In this document: positions 15,930 through 24,820 of the stretch, piece after piece
How positions within the stretch are numbered: the stretch's first letter is position 1
Layout: every line of letters starts with the position of its first letter
The notes under the pieces: model-generated
Told to the model about the DNA's origin: nothing
The model's input: the letters and a program-made list of their open reading frames with translations, nothing else
Database searches by the model: none
Position numbers and translations under genes: made by a program
Source of the DNA: Methanomassiliicoccaceae archaeon
Lineage (GTDB): Archaea > Thermoplasmatota > Thermoplasmata > Methanomassiliicoccales > Methanomethylophilaceae
Direction: 5' to 3'
NCBI GenBank assembly: GCA_003550345.1
Contig: PUJZ01000028.1
Location: 1 to 62,578, forward strand
DNA: 62,578 nt

Positions 15930-16965
15930 ATTCCTTTCCTCTCCTCATCAGCAGGTAGGCGAAGAACGGCACCCCTATGAGCGTCATTATCGCCCCCACC
16001 GGGAGCTCCACCGGTACATAGGCCAACTTGGCTATAAGGTCAGCGACAGCCATTATAATCGCACCAATGACCATTGAAGCAGGCAGCAGGAGACGGTGAT
16101 CGCCTCCGACTATCATTCTAGCAGTGTGCGGGACTATGAGGCCAACAAAGCCAATGATGCCCACGAAGGCTACGCAGAAGGATGTTAGCAGCGATGCCAG
16201 CACGAGCATCGATATCTTGAACCTTTTCACATTCAAACCGAGCTGTCGGGCCTGCTCGTCACCGAGCAAAACCACGTTAAACTCACGCGCATAGAACAGC
16301 ACTACTGCGGACATGACCAATATTGGAATTATGATGATCCATAGTTTTGCCCAGGTTATTCCAGTAAAGCTTCCGAACAGGAACATGAGGATGCGGTGCA
16401 CCTGGTCATCTGACAATATCATCAAAATTGTGGTGAGGGAGCCGAAACCCATGCCGACGATGACGCCGCCGAGAACATAGTTTATGGCCCTACCGCCCGA
16501 ACCTTCTGCGATCATGAAGGTGAAGCTGAAAGCCACCAAACCACCAACGAAAGCTGCCACAGGCACGAAATAGTTGATCGATATGGCGGTGACCGCTATT
16601 CCGCTGGTCATGGCCATCACGGCCCCAAAACCTGCCCCCGATGAGACTCCAGTTATATAGGGATCAACAAGCGGATTTCTGATTATTGCCTGGAATACTG
16701 CACCAGCTATCGAGAGACCGATGCCTATTGCGAACGCCCCTAGTACACGAGGCATCCGTAGATAGTAGATTATCCTCTCGTGCCCAGTCTCTGGTCCGTA
16801 TTTGATTATGTTAATGATACTCTGCCAGACGTCGGGAATATTCATTTTGACCGGGCCGAAGGCCAAGGAAATTGAGAATATCAGTACAATGAGAGGAAGA
16901 CCTATGGCTATAACCATCAGCAAACGATGCTTGCCTTTGTTTATCAGTGATCCGGAATCGCTCAT
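15919..16965 (-). CDS. btuC: FecCD-family permease (BtuC-like)
   Basis: Inner-membrane channel subunit of the same importer. The 348 aa have about ten hydrophobic segments and the family's conserved loops: YLRMPRVLGAFAIGIGLSIAG, QAIIRNPLVDPYITGVSSGA, the ATPase-coupling loop GIIGFVGLIVPHTARMIVG near 275-293, and DLIAKLAYVPVELPVGAIM. It follows btuF after a 58-bp gap that holds a hairpin with a T-rich tail on the coding strand. Base composition is visibly more AT-rich than the flanking cob genes, as is btuF. Confidence 0.87.
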   Translation of the reverse strand: MSDSGSLINKGKHRLLMVIAIGLPLIVLIFSISLAFGPVKMNIPDVWQSIINIIKYGPETGHERIIYYLRMPRVLGAFAIGIGLSIAGAVFQAIIRNPLVDPYITGVSSGAGFGAVMAMTSGIAVTAISINYFVPVAAFVGGLVAFSFTFMIAEGSGGRAINYVLGGVIVGMGFGSLTTILMILSDDQVHRILMFLFGSFTGITWAKLWIIIIPILVMSAVVLFYAREFNVVLLGDEQARQLGLNVKRFKISMLVLASLLTSFCVAFVGIIGFVGLIVPHTARMIVGGDHRLLLPASMVIGAIIMAVADLIAKLAYVPVELPVGAIMTLIGVPFFAYLLMRRGKEYAA

Positions 16966-16986
16966 TTGAAGACCTTCGGAAATGGT

Positions 16987-17020
16987 TGAATAAAATAAAA
17001 AGGAGATGGCTTAAGCCATC
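16987..17020 (-). terminator. Hairpin plus T-rich tract between btuF and btuC
   Basis: GATGGCTTAAGCCATC (17005-17020) is a perfect palindrome with 8-bp arms, just after the btuF stop. On the minus strand it is followed by TCCTTTTTATTTTATT. It may end part of the transcripts so that the binding protein is made in excess over the permease. Confidence 0.55.
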
Positions 17021-17023
17021 AGT

Positions 17024-18088
17024 TTACCAATGTCCGACGAAGAGATCTGCGTAATCGTTGCCGACGGTTTTGGGTGGTTCGAAGTCATCGAACAGTTGTG
17101 GCTGGAGGATCATGGCCATCAACTTAACGAAATCTCCATATGCCTGCGGTGCCGCCCGGGAGGCTATATCCTCAGCCCTTCCTGTGAAAACGTAGACCTC
17201 ATCGTTCTTAACCGCATTCGTTCCGCCCCATATGTCATCATCTCTCAAATCCTTCATCAGATCGTCCCAATCCGTATAGGCTCCGAAACCGAATGATATG
17301 ATGATATCTGGATTGGTGTTATCATCGAGGAAAAATTCTTTGGAAATCATCGCAAATCCGTCTATGTCCGCTGTGTTCTTGGTCACCTTGGACATTTTGG
17401 CGGCGTCATCGATGAATGTGTTGTATCCCACAGAATAAACATCATCATCCATATTCCACCACCCCAGATGCATAAGGATCTGTCTGTCCTCGGCCCCATT
17501 GGACATCTTCTCTTTGACCGATTCTACACTGTTCTTCATATCGAGCATAGCTGGAACAGGGTGCATTACCTTCAGAACCATCTCGATGTTGCGATAGATG
17601 TCTACATAGCTCTCCTCAACGTGGAGCATGACAACGTTCTCGCCGGCATCTTTCAGTGATTCGTAGATGCTCACACTGCCCGATGTCTTGGTCATGAAGA
17701 CCACGTCAGCGGATAAGTTCGTTATCATTTCAGTGTTGGGTTCCCAATAGGAGCCCATCGAAGGAGTATGATTAGGGTGGGTCGAATTCAGACGTTCAAC
17801 GGCTTCTTGTGGATATGAAGTGAAATCGGATACCGCAACGATCTGATTCCCGTAGCCCAGAGACCACAGTAGCTCAGTCAATGAAGGGGCGGTGCTGATT
17901 ATTGTTGATGGTTGCGTCTCCATCTTCAACGTGTTGCCCATTGCATCGAAATATCCAGTGTATTCTTTTAGGCCGTCGCCGTCATCATCCCCGCCACCTA
18001 GGCCAATTACAACATAGGTGCTTGCGACCAGGATTGCTACCAGAACAGCGGCGCCAGCAATCATTTTCTGTCTGTTGTCTAGATTCAT
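17024..18088 (-). CDS. btuF: Periplasmic-binding-type corrinoid/iron-chelate receptor (BtuF-like lipoprotein or anchored protein)
   Basis: Extracytoplasmic substrate-binding protein of the importer. The N-terminus MNLDNRQKM is followed by a hydrophobic helix (AGAAVLVAILVASTYVVIGLG interrupted only once), then the receptor domain: STAPSLTELLWSLGY and VAVSDFTSYPQEAV match the BtuF/FhuD class III opening, and GRAEDIASRAAPQAYGDF near the end fits its last helix. The ATG at 18088 is preferred over an upstream GTG because GGTG lies 6 nt before it. There is no lipobox cysteine, so an uncleaved anchor is likely. Three palindromes upstream suggest tight regulation. Haem or ferric chelate remains a possible ligand. 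Confidence 0.82.
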   Translation of the reverse strand: MNLDNRQKMIAGAAVLVAILVASTYVVIGLGGGDDDGDGLKEYTGYFDAMGNTLKMETQPSTIISTAPSLTELLWSLGYGNQIVAVSDFTSYPQEAVERLNSTHPNHTPSMGSYWEPNTEMITNLSADVVFMTKTSGSVSIYESLKDAGENVVMLHVEESYVDIYRNIEMVLKVMHPVPAMLDMKNSVESVKEKMSNGAEDRQILMHLGWWNMDDDVYSVGYNTFIDDAAKMSKVTKNTADIDGFAMISKEFFLDDNTNPDIIISFGFGAYTDWDDLMKDLRDDDIWGGTNAVKNDEVYVFTGRAEDIASRAAPQAYGDFVKLMAMILQPQLFDDFEPPKTVGNDYADLFVGHW

Positions 18089-18101
18089 GTTCCACACCTT
18101 G

Positions 18102-18118
18102 ATGGATTATACATCCAA
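18102..18118. promoter_or_regulatory. Operator-like palindrome 1 before btuF
   Basis: TGGAT-TATAC-ATCCA core (5-bp arms, 5-bp spacer), a one-mismatch relative of site 3. It lies 14 bp upstream of the btuF ATG, inside the predicted leader. Confidence 0.6.
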
Positions 18119-18122
18119 TCGG

Positions 18123-18139
18123 TTGGCTATAGCATCCAA
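18123..18139. promoter_or_regulatory. Operator-like palindrome 2 before btuF
   Basis: TTGGCT-ATAGC-ATCCAA: same 6-5-6 layout with one mismatch, 21 bp from site 1 (two helical turns). Just downstream of the predicted transcription start. Confidence 0.6.
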
Positions 18140-18170
18140 CCAATTTCAATCAGAAACCACGCTCATCGGT

Positions 18171-18197
18171 ATATATACATTTGGATTATTCATCCAA
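18171..18197 (-). promoter_or_regulatory. btuF TATA region with operator-like palindrome 3
   Basis: The minus-strand TATA box (TATATA, within 18171-18178) is abutted by TTGGAT-TATTC-ATCCAA (18181-18197), a perfect 6-bp inverted repeat placed where TFB would contact the BRE. Binding there would be expected to block initiation. Confidence 0.65.
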
Positions 18198-18235
18198 CTA
18201 CAAAATTGGTTGAAAATATTGGAAATTATTTAGTT

Positions 18236-18736
18236 TCACCAAGAGCCCCAGTGGACCCGTTCCTCACGGTACCGGTCGTTGGGTGGCTTCTCCTCCGCCG
18301 GATGGCCGATGGATATGATGGAGAATGGGACTATGTCGCTGGGAGCGCCGATGATCCTGCGGACCTCCTCCTCGCGCTCCTTGTTGGGGTGCACCCCCAG
18401 CCAAACGCCTCCCAGGCCCAGCTCGTCGATGCGGAGCAGCATGTTCTGCGTGGCGGCGGCGCAGTCCTGGGGGAGGAAGCCTTTTATGTTCTCCAATGCG
18501 GGGTCGAAGCACACCACGACAGCGGCGGCGGCCTCCTTCAGCATGGCGGAGTGCGGATGCACAGCGGTGATGTCCAGAAGCTTCTCCTTGTCGGTGAGGA
18601 CCACGAAGTGCCAAGGCTGCTGGTTGGTCGCCGACGGCGCCGCCATACCGGCGCGGAGTATCTTTTCCAGGTCCTCCTTGGCCACTGGCTCTTGGCTGTA
18701 CCTTCTTATGCTCCTGCGGGTGAATATCGAACTCAT
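18236..18736 (-). CDS. Nitroreductase-family FMN oxidoreductase
   Basis: A 166-aa flavoprotein of the NADH oxidase/nitroreductase fold; substrate unknown. Visible FMN-site features: TRRSIRRYSQEPV at the N-terminus, AAPSATNQQPWHFVV near 33-47, and the C-terminal GLGGVWLGVHP with IISIGHPAEEKP. The second ATG is taken as the start because GAGGAG ends 6 nt before it, while the first ATG abuts that purine run. The gene is compact, like many archaeal members, and stands alone between btuF and a divergent ABC exporter. A role in cobamide chemistry (BluB is a distant relative) is possible from position only and is not supported by motifs. Confidence 0.83.
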   Translation of the reverse strand: MSSIFTRRSIRRYSQEPVAKEDLEKILRAGMAAPSATNQQPWHFVVLTDKEKLLDITAVHPHSAMLKEAAAAVVVCFDPALENIKGFLPQDCAAATQNMLLRIDELGLGGVWLGVHPNKEREEEVRRIIGAPSDIVPFSIISIGHPAEEKPPNDRYREERVHWGSW

Positions 18737-18814
18737 GTCCATCTCCTCATTTTGCTATCATACTGGTCTTTGATATCTTTATCGGATGCGCCATTCCGAT
18801 AGCATGTCTTTTGT

Positions 18815-19816
18815 ATGAGCCCGCCATTCTCCAGTTGGATGAGTCCTCCAGAAGACGCTCCCCCCATTGTCGTCGAGGGCCTGACCAAGGTCTTCCCCGG
18901 AAAGAGGAGAAGGCCGGACAAGACCGCGGTCGACAGTATAAGCTTCCATGTGGACAAGGGGGAGATCTTCGGGCTGCTGGGGCCCAACGGCGCCGGCAAG
19001 ACCACCACCATACGCATGCTCAGCACCATGCTCATACCCACCAGCGGGAAGGCATGGGTGCTGGGCAGGGATGTCACCAAGGAGGAGGTCGCGATACGCA
19101 AGCGGATCAACCTGGTGTCCGGCGGGGAGAGGGGGCTCTACTACCGCCTGACGGGCAGGCAGAACCTCCGTTTCTTCTCCGAGCTCTACGGCATCGACCC
19201 CAAGGCCCGCGACCGCCGCATCGAGGAGCTCCTGGAGCTCGTCGACCTCACTGAATCGGCGGACCTGCGGGTGGAGGACTACTCGCGGGGCATGAAGCAG
19301 AGGATACACATCGCCCGCTCCCTGGTGAACGATCCGGAGGTCCTCTTCCTCGACGAGCCCACCTTGGGCCTCGACCCGGAGATCGCCCGCGAGATACGCG
19401 CCCTGATCCGACGCATGGCGGACATGGGCACCACCATACTGCTTACGACCCATTACATGTTCGAGGCCGAGGAGCTCTGCGACCGCATCGGCATCATCTC
19501 CGAGGGGAGGCTGGTCGCGCTGGGGAACGCGCTGGAGCTGAAGGACTCGGTGAACAACGCCACCGTCATCCATGTGGAGACCCGCGAGGACCCCTACAAG
19601 GCGGTCGAGGCCTTGGAGGGGATGGAGGGCGTGCTCCACGTGACCAGCGACCGCGTCCCCGGGAGGTTCATCGTCCGCATGCAGGTCGAGCACGGGAGCG
19701 ACCTGCTCAGCGAGGTGAACGAGGCCATGCGCGGATTGAGGGTGCTGCGCATCGGCTACGACGAGCCGACGCTGGAGGACACCTACATCTCACTGGTGAG
19801 CGACCATGAACGTTAG
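18815..19816 (+). CDS. ABC-2 exporter ATP-binding protein
   Basis: Drives a two-permease ABC-2 export system. The 333 aa contain Walker A LLGPNGAGKTTTIRML near 65-80, a Q-loop region GGERGLYYRLTGRQNL, signature DYSRGMKQRIHIARSL, Walker B VLFLDEPTLGLDPE, and H-loop LTTHYMFEAEELCDR. The DrrA-like C-terminal extension (about 250-333) is present. An in-frame ATG 24 bp further in would remove a Pro/Ser-rich lead. It overlaps the first permease by 11 bp. The closest general class is drug, lipid or polysaccharide export; nothing here names the cargo. Confidence 0.88.
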   Translation: MSPPFSSWMSPPEDAPPIVVEGLTKVFPGKRRRPDKTAVDSISFHVDKGEIFGLLGPNGAGKTTTIRMLSTMLIPTSGKAWVLGRDVTKEEVAIRKRINLVSGGERGLYYRLTGRQNLRFFSELYGIDPKARDRRIEELLELVDLTESADLRVEDYSRGMKQRIHIARSLVNDPEVLFLDEPTLGLDPEIAREIRALIRRMADMGTTILLTTHYMFEAEELCDRIGIISEGRLVALGNALELKDSVNNATVIHVETREDPYKAVEALEGMEGVLHVTSDRVPGRFIVRMQVEHGSDLLSEVNEAMRGLRVLRIGYDEPTLEDTYISLVSDHER

Positions 19817-20588
19817 GGCCAGCTATGCGGCGTTCCGGCAGCAGATGACGCATTTCCTCACCGATCCCCAATGGATCATCCCCTCCCTGATAGCGCCCTT
19901 CATGTTCACCATGGTGGTGCTGATGATATACCAGGACGTCGACGGACCGGTGGTTCTGCAGGCGGTGCTCGGCGGCGGCGTCCTCGGCATGTGGGGCAAC
20001 ACGCTGTACTCCTCGGGCTGGTCCATAAGCTACGACCGTTACAACGGGACGCTGGAGCCGCTGATGACCTCGCCCACGCGCTTGATGGACGTGGTCGCCG
20101 GGCGCTCGGTGTGGAACACCCTCATCGGACTGTCGAACGCCGTGCTGGTGTTCGTTATCGCCGAGATCATGTTCCGCACCGGCGTGGGCCTCGCCAACCC
20201 GGCGGAGTTCTTCTTCATACTCATCATCACGCTGGCATCGCTGGCGTCCATCGGCCTGGTGTTCTCCGCCTTCTTCGTCCTCACCCGCGCGTCCTCGGTG
20301 CTGATGTCGTCGCTGGAGTTCCCGATCTACGTGGTCAGCGGGGCGATGTTCCCCATCACGCTGCTGCCGGACTGGGTCATCCCGTTCTCCTACCTGCTCG
20401 CCCCGTCCTGGGGCGTGGACGCCATGAAGATCGCCGCCCTGGAGGGGTACGAGGGCATCGGCCTGGGCATCGCCGGGAGCCTGGGGCTGATGCTGCTGCT
20501 CACCGCCGTCTACATATTGATGGCCCGGTGGCTGTTCAAGAAGATCGAGCGCAACGTGCGGTCCTACGGGACGATAACGAGGTTCTGA
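19806..20588 (+). CDS. ABC-2 type permease, subunit 1
   Basis: A 260-aa membrane protein with about six helices. The conserved ABC-2 elements are visible: WSISYDRYNGTLEPLMTSPT (cytoplasmic coupling region near 70-89), and PIYVVSGAMFPITLLPDWV with SYLLAPSWGVDAMK before the final helices. It overlaps its ATPase by 11 bp and is followed after 1 bp by a second permease, so a heterodimeric channel is likely. Substrate unknown. Confidence 0.85.
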   Translation: MNVRASYAAFRQQMTHFLTDPQWIIPSLIAPFMFTMVVLMIYQDVDGPVVLQAVLGGGVLGMWGNTLYSSGWSISYDRYNGTLEPLMTSPTRLMDVVAGRSVWNTLIGLSNAVLVFVIAEIMFRTGVGLANPAEFFFILIITLASLASIGLVFSAFFVLTRASSVLMSSLEFPIYVVSGAMFPITLLPDWVIPFSYLLAPSWGVDAMKIAALEGYEGIGLGIAGSLGLMLLLTAVYILMARWLFKKIERNVRSYGTITRF

Positions 20589-20589
20589 C

Positions 20590-21399
20590 ATGGAGGCTGC
20601 AAGCTTGAGGCAGACAGTACGCGTGATCGCGCACTCCAGCTCCCTGTCGGTGCGCAACACCTTCGCCGCCGTGCCGTGGTACCTGTGGCTGGGACAGGTC
20701 CTCTTCACATCATTCTTCGCCATGGCCTTCTTCGCCTTCGTGGCCGACTTCGCCGCCAACCCCGAGGTCACCGTCGCCTACGTGGTGCTGGGGAACGCCA
20801 TCCAATCGGTGGCCATGGTGACTTTGTACTCGGTGGCCAACCTTCCGGCCATCGAGAAGCACGTCGGCACCATGCCGGTGCTGATATCCTCGCCCACCGG
20901 TCTCTTCACCATCTTCGTGGGCATGTCCCTCTTCCAGATCATGGCCGGCTTCCTCACGGTGGCGGTGTCCCTGGGTTACGCGGTCTACATATTCGGCCTC
21001 GACCTCAGCGCCATGCATCTCAGCGTCATGGTGGTGATAATCATTCTGACCAGCTTCTCCATGGCCGGCCTGGGGATGATGATCGGAGCCCTGGGGACAT
21101 ACCTGCGCACCGGCATGATAATCGCCAGCGTCGTCTCCTACGTAGGCCTGGTGCTCTGCGGGGTGAACTTCCCCGTGCATTATCTCCCCGAATGGCTGCA
21201 GCCTATCTCCTACAGCCTTCCGCTGACCTACGCGGTGGAGGCCGCCCGCCTCGCGGCGGAGGGCGCCACCCTGACGGAGGTGTTCCCGCAGCTGAGCGTC
21301 ATGATGCTGCTGGGAGCGGCGATGCTGGTGGCGAGCTATTTCATGCTGAAAGGGTTCGAGCGCCTGGTGCGCCGCAAGGGCGCCTACGAGGCCTTCTGA
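20590..21399 (+). CDS. ABC-2 type permease, subunit 2
   Basis: The 269-aa partner of the preceding permease, again with about six helices. ABC-2 marks are VANLPAIEKHVGTMPVLISS near 78-97, and the amphipathic stretch GVNFPVHYLPEWLQPISYSL with PLTYAVEAARLAAEG near 195-230. It lies 1 bp after subunit 1 and ends the three-gene operon; phoU converges from the right 13 bp later. The two permeases share layout but little visible identity, which points to an old duplication. Confidence 0.85.
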   Translation: MEAASLRQTVRVIAHSSSLSVRNTFAAVPWYLWLGQVLFTSFFAMAFFAFVADFAANPEVTVAYVVLGNAIQSVAMVTLYSVANLPAIEKHVGTMPVLISSPTGLFTIFVGMSLFQIMAGFLTVAVSLGYAVYIFGLDLSAMHLSVMVVIIILTSFSMAGLGMMIGALGTYLRTGMIIASVVSYVGLVLCGVNFPVHYLPEWLQPISYSLPLTYAVEAARLAAEGATLTEVFPQLSVMMLLGAAMLVASYFMLKGFERLVRRKGAYEAF

Positions 21400-21412
21400 T
21401 CGCTCGCTCGGT

Positions 21413-22063
21413 TCAGCGGATCTCTATCCTGCGCCCCGTGACCATGTAATAGGTCTTCTCCGCCATCTTGCAGGCGTTGTCGCCGCAGCGCTCCAGGTAG
21501 CGGGCCACCATCAGGTATGAGGAGTAGACGTCGACGTTGCAGGCGCAGGCCTTCATCTCCTCCAATGAGGTGCGCAGGTAGTCGTAGCGCATCCTGTCCA
21601 GCTCGTCGTCGCGGGGACCGAAGTCCCTCACCAGGCTGATGTCGCCGCTCTCGAAGGCCTTGATGGCGTCCCTGACCATATCCACCGCCAACCCCCCCAT
21701 GGTCGCTATCTTGGGCATGGGGGTGTGAAGCCCTTCGTCCATCAGGTCCAAGGCCGCGGTGGCGATGTTCTTGGCGTAACGGCCGATCCTCTCCATGTAG
21801 GTGATTATCTTGAGTATGGTGGCAAGGCGGCGCATGTCGCGCGCCATGGGCTGGTGCAGGACCAGCAGCCGCAGGGCCTCGTCCTCGATGAGGCTGTCGA
21901 GGCGGGATACCTCGTCCTTGCGCTCGAGGACCCATTCGGCCATCTCCCGGTCGCCGTTGGCGAACGCCGTCACCGAGCGGTCGAGCATGGAGCACACCAG
22001 AGTGGCCATTTCATTGACGTCGTCTGTGAGCGCGTCGAGATCGGAATGGAATCTGCTTGTCAT
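21413..22063 (-). CDS. phoU: Phosphate transport regulator PhoU
   Basis: Cytoplasmic regulator of the Pst importer. The 216 aa form two PhoU three-helix repeats: MLDRSVTAFANGDREMAEWV with RRLATILKIITYMERIGRYA, then VRDAIKAFESGDISLVRDF with VARYLERCGDNACKMAEKTYY; the acidic E-R-x-G(R/D)-N segments are the usual metal sites. GGGTGA precedes the ATG. It is the last gene of pstS-pstCA-pstB-phoU, 4 bp after pstB. A second, AbrB-fused PhoU lies 7 kb away, so the two probably divide transport control and transcription control. Confidence 0.92.
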   Translation of the reverse strand: MTSRFHSDLDALTDDVNEMATLVCSMLDRSVTAFANGDREMAEWVLERKDEVSRLDSLIEDEALRLLVLHQPMARDMRRLATILKIITYMERIGRYAKNIATAALDLMDEGLHTPMPKIATMGGLAVDMVRDAIKAFESGDISLVRDFGPRDDELDRMRYDYLRTSLEEMKACACNVDVYSSYLMVARYLERCGDNACKMAEKTYYMVTGRRIEIR

Positions 22064-22067
22064 GTGT

Positions 22068-22826
22068 TCACCCGAACCTGCCGGTTATGTACCTCTCCGT
22101 GAGCTCCTCCTGCGGGTTCTCGAAGATCTCCTCGGTCTTTCCGCATTCGATAAGCTTCCCCATGTACATGAAGCCTGTGTAATCGCTTATCCTCGAGGCC
22201 TGCTGCATGTTGTGCGTCACTATCACCACGGTGTAGTCCCTCTTGAGCTCCTGGGCGAGGTCCTCTATCTTGGAGGTGGCGATGGGGTCCAGGGCGGATG
22301 TGGGCTCGTCCATGAGTATGACCTCCGGCGACACCGACAGGGCGCGGGCGATGCAGAGCCTCTGCTGCTGCCCTCCGGAAAGGCTCATGGCCGAGGCCCC
22401 CAGGCGGTCCTGCACCTCGTCCCAGAGGGCGGAGCTTCTTATGCATTCCTCCACGATTGAGTCCAGTGCCTCCCGGCTGTTCACCCCGTGCACCTTGGGC
22501 CCGTAGGTCACATTCTCGTATATCGACATGGGGAATGGGTTGGGCTTCTGGAAGATCATGCCGATCTTCTTCCTAAGGCCCATCACGTCCGTCTCTGGAG
22601 AGTATATGTTCCGGTCATGGAACATGATCTCGCCCTCGACGCGGCATCCCTCGATGATGTCGTTCATCCGGTTGATGCAGCGCAGCAGGGTGGACTTCCC
22701 GCAGCCGGAGGGGCCGATGAGGGCGGTTATCTTGTTCTTCATGACCGGCATGCTGACATCGACCAGGGCCTGATTGTCCCCGTACCAGAGGTTGAGGCCG
22801 TTGATATCGATAATGTTGTCCGTCAT
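22068..22826 (-). CDS. pstB: Phosphate ABC transporter ATPase PstB
   Basis: ATPase of the high-affinity phosphate importer. In 252 aa: [17 protein letters not shown], Walker [20 protein letters not shown] near 38-56 (the INRMND run is typical of PstB), Q-loop [17 protein letters not shown], signature [16 protein letters not shown], Walker [15 protein letters not shown]-loop [20 protein letters not shown] stands 3 nt before the ATG. It lies 4 bp from both pstCA and phoU. Confidence 0.96.
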   Translation of the reverse strand: MTDNIIDINGLNLWYGDNQALVDVSMPVMKNKITALIGPSGCGKSTLLRCINRMNDIIEGCRVEGEIMFHDRNIYSPETDVMGLRKKIGMIFQKPNPFPMSIYENVTYGPKVHGVNSREALDSIVEECIRSSALWDEVQDRLGASAMSLSGGQQQRLCIARALSVSPEVILMDEPTSALDPIATSKIEDLAQELKRDYTVVIVTHNMQQASRISDYTGFMYMGKLIECGKTEEIFENPQEELTERYITGRFG

Positions 22827-22830
22827 TCTA

Positions 22831-24798
22831 TCACCAGTTCAGTTTCTTGTTGTAATGGTGCCTGAGCACGGTGGCGGAGGCGTATATCGCCAGCACCAGC
22901 AGCAGTAGGACCAGGGCAGTGCCGTACTGCTGGTCGTAGGCGTCGGGTATGTTGGTGGCCAGATAGTACAGGTGGTAGGGAAGGGCCATCACCGGGTCGG
23001 TTATCCCGCCTCCCATGCGGGTCTGGTAGGCCACCACGGCGGTGAACATTATGGGAGCCGTCTCACCGGCGGCGCGGCCGATGCTGATTATGGAGCCGGT
23101 GATCACGCCGGGGAAGGCCGCCGGCAGCACCACCTTGGTGATGGTCTCCCACTTGGAGGCGCCCAGAGCGAGGGAGGCCTCTTTGAGCTCGGATGGGACC
23201 CGCTTCACCGCCTCCTCGGTCGTGCGTATGATGACCGGCATCACCAGGAAAGCCAGCGTCAGCCATCCGGCGAGGAGGGAGAAGCCGAAATCGAAGTATA
23301 TCACGAACGCGGCGAGGCCGAAGAGGCCGAAGACCACCGATGGCGTTCCGGCGAGGTTGTCGATGCTGGCGCGTATGATGCGGGTGTAGCGGGTGTCCTT
23401 GGCGTAATCGGCAAGGTATATCCCGGATATCACGCCGAGGGGCACGGCGATGAGCACGGTGCCGAATACCAATTTCAAGGTGCCCACTATCGCCGGGTAG
23501 ATGCCCCCGTCCCTTCCCCCGCGGGCCGGGTAATCGGTGATGAACTCCACGCTGAGGGCGGGGATCCCTTTGATCACTATGTCGCCGACTATTATGACCA
23601 GCAACGCCAGAACCACCGCCATCACCAATGTCAGACCGCTGTGCGCCAGCCTTTGCATGTTGTTGGCGGACAGGAAACGGGAGGAGAGCATCAGCGCCAG
23701 CGCTGCGGCGGTTATTGCGATGGCGGCGCTGGGGCTGAACCAGAGGTCGGCTATTATCCAGACGATGCCCAGGATGACAACGTACCTCACCCCGGTGAAG
23801 ACCTTGGCCAGGATCGCCATCGCATCGAGATAGCGGACGCTGCGCTTCTTCGGCTGCTTGGTGGGATTGAACTTCTCCTTCATCCTGCGCATGACAAGGC
23901 GGGAGAGGGAGTTCACCAGCAGGACCACCAGGAAGAGTATCAAGGCCAATAGGAAGAGCGCATGGAAATGGGTGCTCCCCACCGGCACCTCGTTCATCTC
24001 GATCGCCAGGGTGGCGGTGATGGTGCGTATGGGGGACATCAGGTTGCTCAGCGGCTCGGGGAATATGGGCGCGTTGCCGGTGACCATCATGACCGCCATG
24101 GTCTCGCCGATGGCCCTGCCGATGCCCAGTATGGTGGCTGCGGATATCCCCGATATCGCCGCCGGAACCACCACGCGGGAGGTCGTCTGCCAGCGGGTGG
24201 CCCCCATGGCGAGGGAGGCCTCGCGGTAGGACCTCGGGACAGAGGATATCGCGTCCTCCGAGACGGAGATGATGGTGGGCAGCGCCATTATCCCCAGGAG
24301 GATGGACCCAGCGAGCCATGACTGCCCTTGGGTGGCTCCGGGGACATTGTTGAGCAGGAAGGGCACCACCACCACGAGGCCGAAGAAACCGTAGACCACC
24401 GACGGTATGCCGGAGAATATCTCCGAGAGCAGCTTCAGCGGCTCGCGGTACTTTTTGGGGGCGAGCTCGGATATGAATATGGCCGCCCCCAGCCCGAGGG
24501 GCAGGGCGAAGACTATCGCCCCCAGAGTGACCAGCAGGGTGCCGGTTATCACCGTGGAGGCGCCGAAATGGCCGCGGGTGGGCCGCCAGATGTCGCCGGT
24601 GAAGAACTCGCGCAGACCTATGGCCTCGATGGCGGGGATGCTGTTCGCCAGTATGAAGCCTATAATGGCGAGGACGATCACCGATGCGACCGAGGCCACT
24701 GCCAACAGGGCGTATTTCACCGCATCGTCGTGATGCACAGTGCGTCCCAATATGCGGAGGGGCTTCAGCCTAGGTTCATCGTAACCTTTGTCGGACAC
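22831..24798 (-). CDS. pstCA: Fused phosphate permease PstC-PstA
   Basis: Both membrane subunits of the phosphate importer in one 655-aa chain. Residues about 1-310 are PstC: six helices, [18 protein letters not shown], and the coupling loop [22 protein letters not shown] linker with [14 protein letters not shown] leads into about 320-655, which is PstA: extra hydrophobic segments, [20 protein letters not shown], and the second coupling loop [22 protein letters not shown]. There is no internal stop, and the C-half has no separate start with a ribosome site. The start is GTG, 22 bp after pstS. The two coupling loops would each dock one PstB. Usual genomes have two separate genes of about 300 aa. 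Confidence 0.93.
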   Translation of the reverse strand: MSDKGYDEPRLKPLRILGRTVHHDDAVKYALLAVASVASVIVLAIIGFILANSIPAIEAIGLREFFTGDIWRPTRGHFGASTVITGTLLVTLGAIVFALPLGLGAAIFISELAPKKYREPLKLLSEIFSGIPSVVYGFFGLVVVVPFLLNNVPGATQGQSWLAGSILLGIMALPTIISVSEDAISSVPRSYREASLAMGATRWQTTSRVVVPAAISGISAATILGIGRAIGETMAVMMVTGNAPIFPEPLSNLMSPIRTITATLAIEMNEVPVGSTHFHALFLLALILFLVVLLVNSLSRLVMRRMKEKFNPTKQPKKRSVRYLDAMAILAKVFTGVRYVVILGIVWIIADLWFSPSAAIAITAAALALMLSSRFLSANNMQRLAHSGLTLVMAVVLALLVIIVGDIVIKGIPALSVEFITDYPARGGRDGGIYPAIVGTLKLVFGTVLIAVPLGVISGIYLADYAKDTRYTRIIRASIDNLAGTPSVVFGLFGLAAFVIYFDFGFSLLAGWLTLAFLVMPVIIRTTEEAVKRVPSELKEASLALGASKWETITKVVLPAAFPGVITGSIISIGRAAGETAPIMFTAVVAYQTRMGGGITDPVMALPYHLYYLATNIPDAYDQQYGTALVLLLLVLAIYASATVLRHHYNKKLNW

Positions 24799-24820
24799 GG
24801 TGGCAGCACATCCTTGTCAA

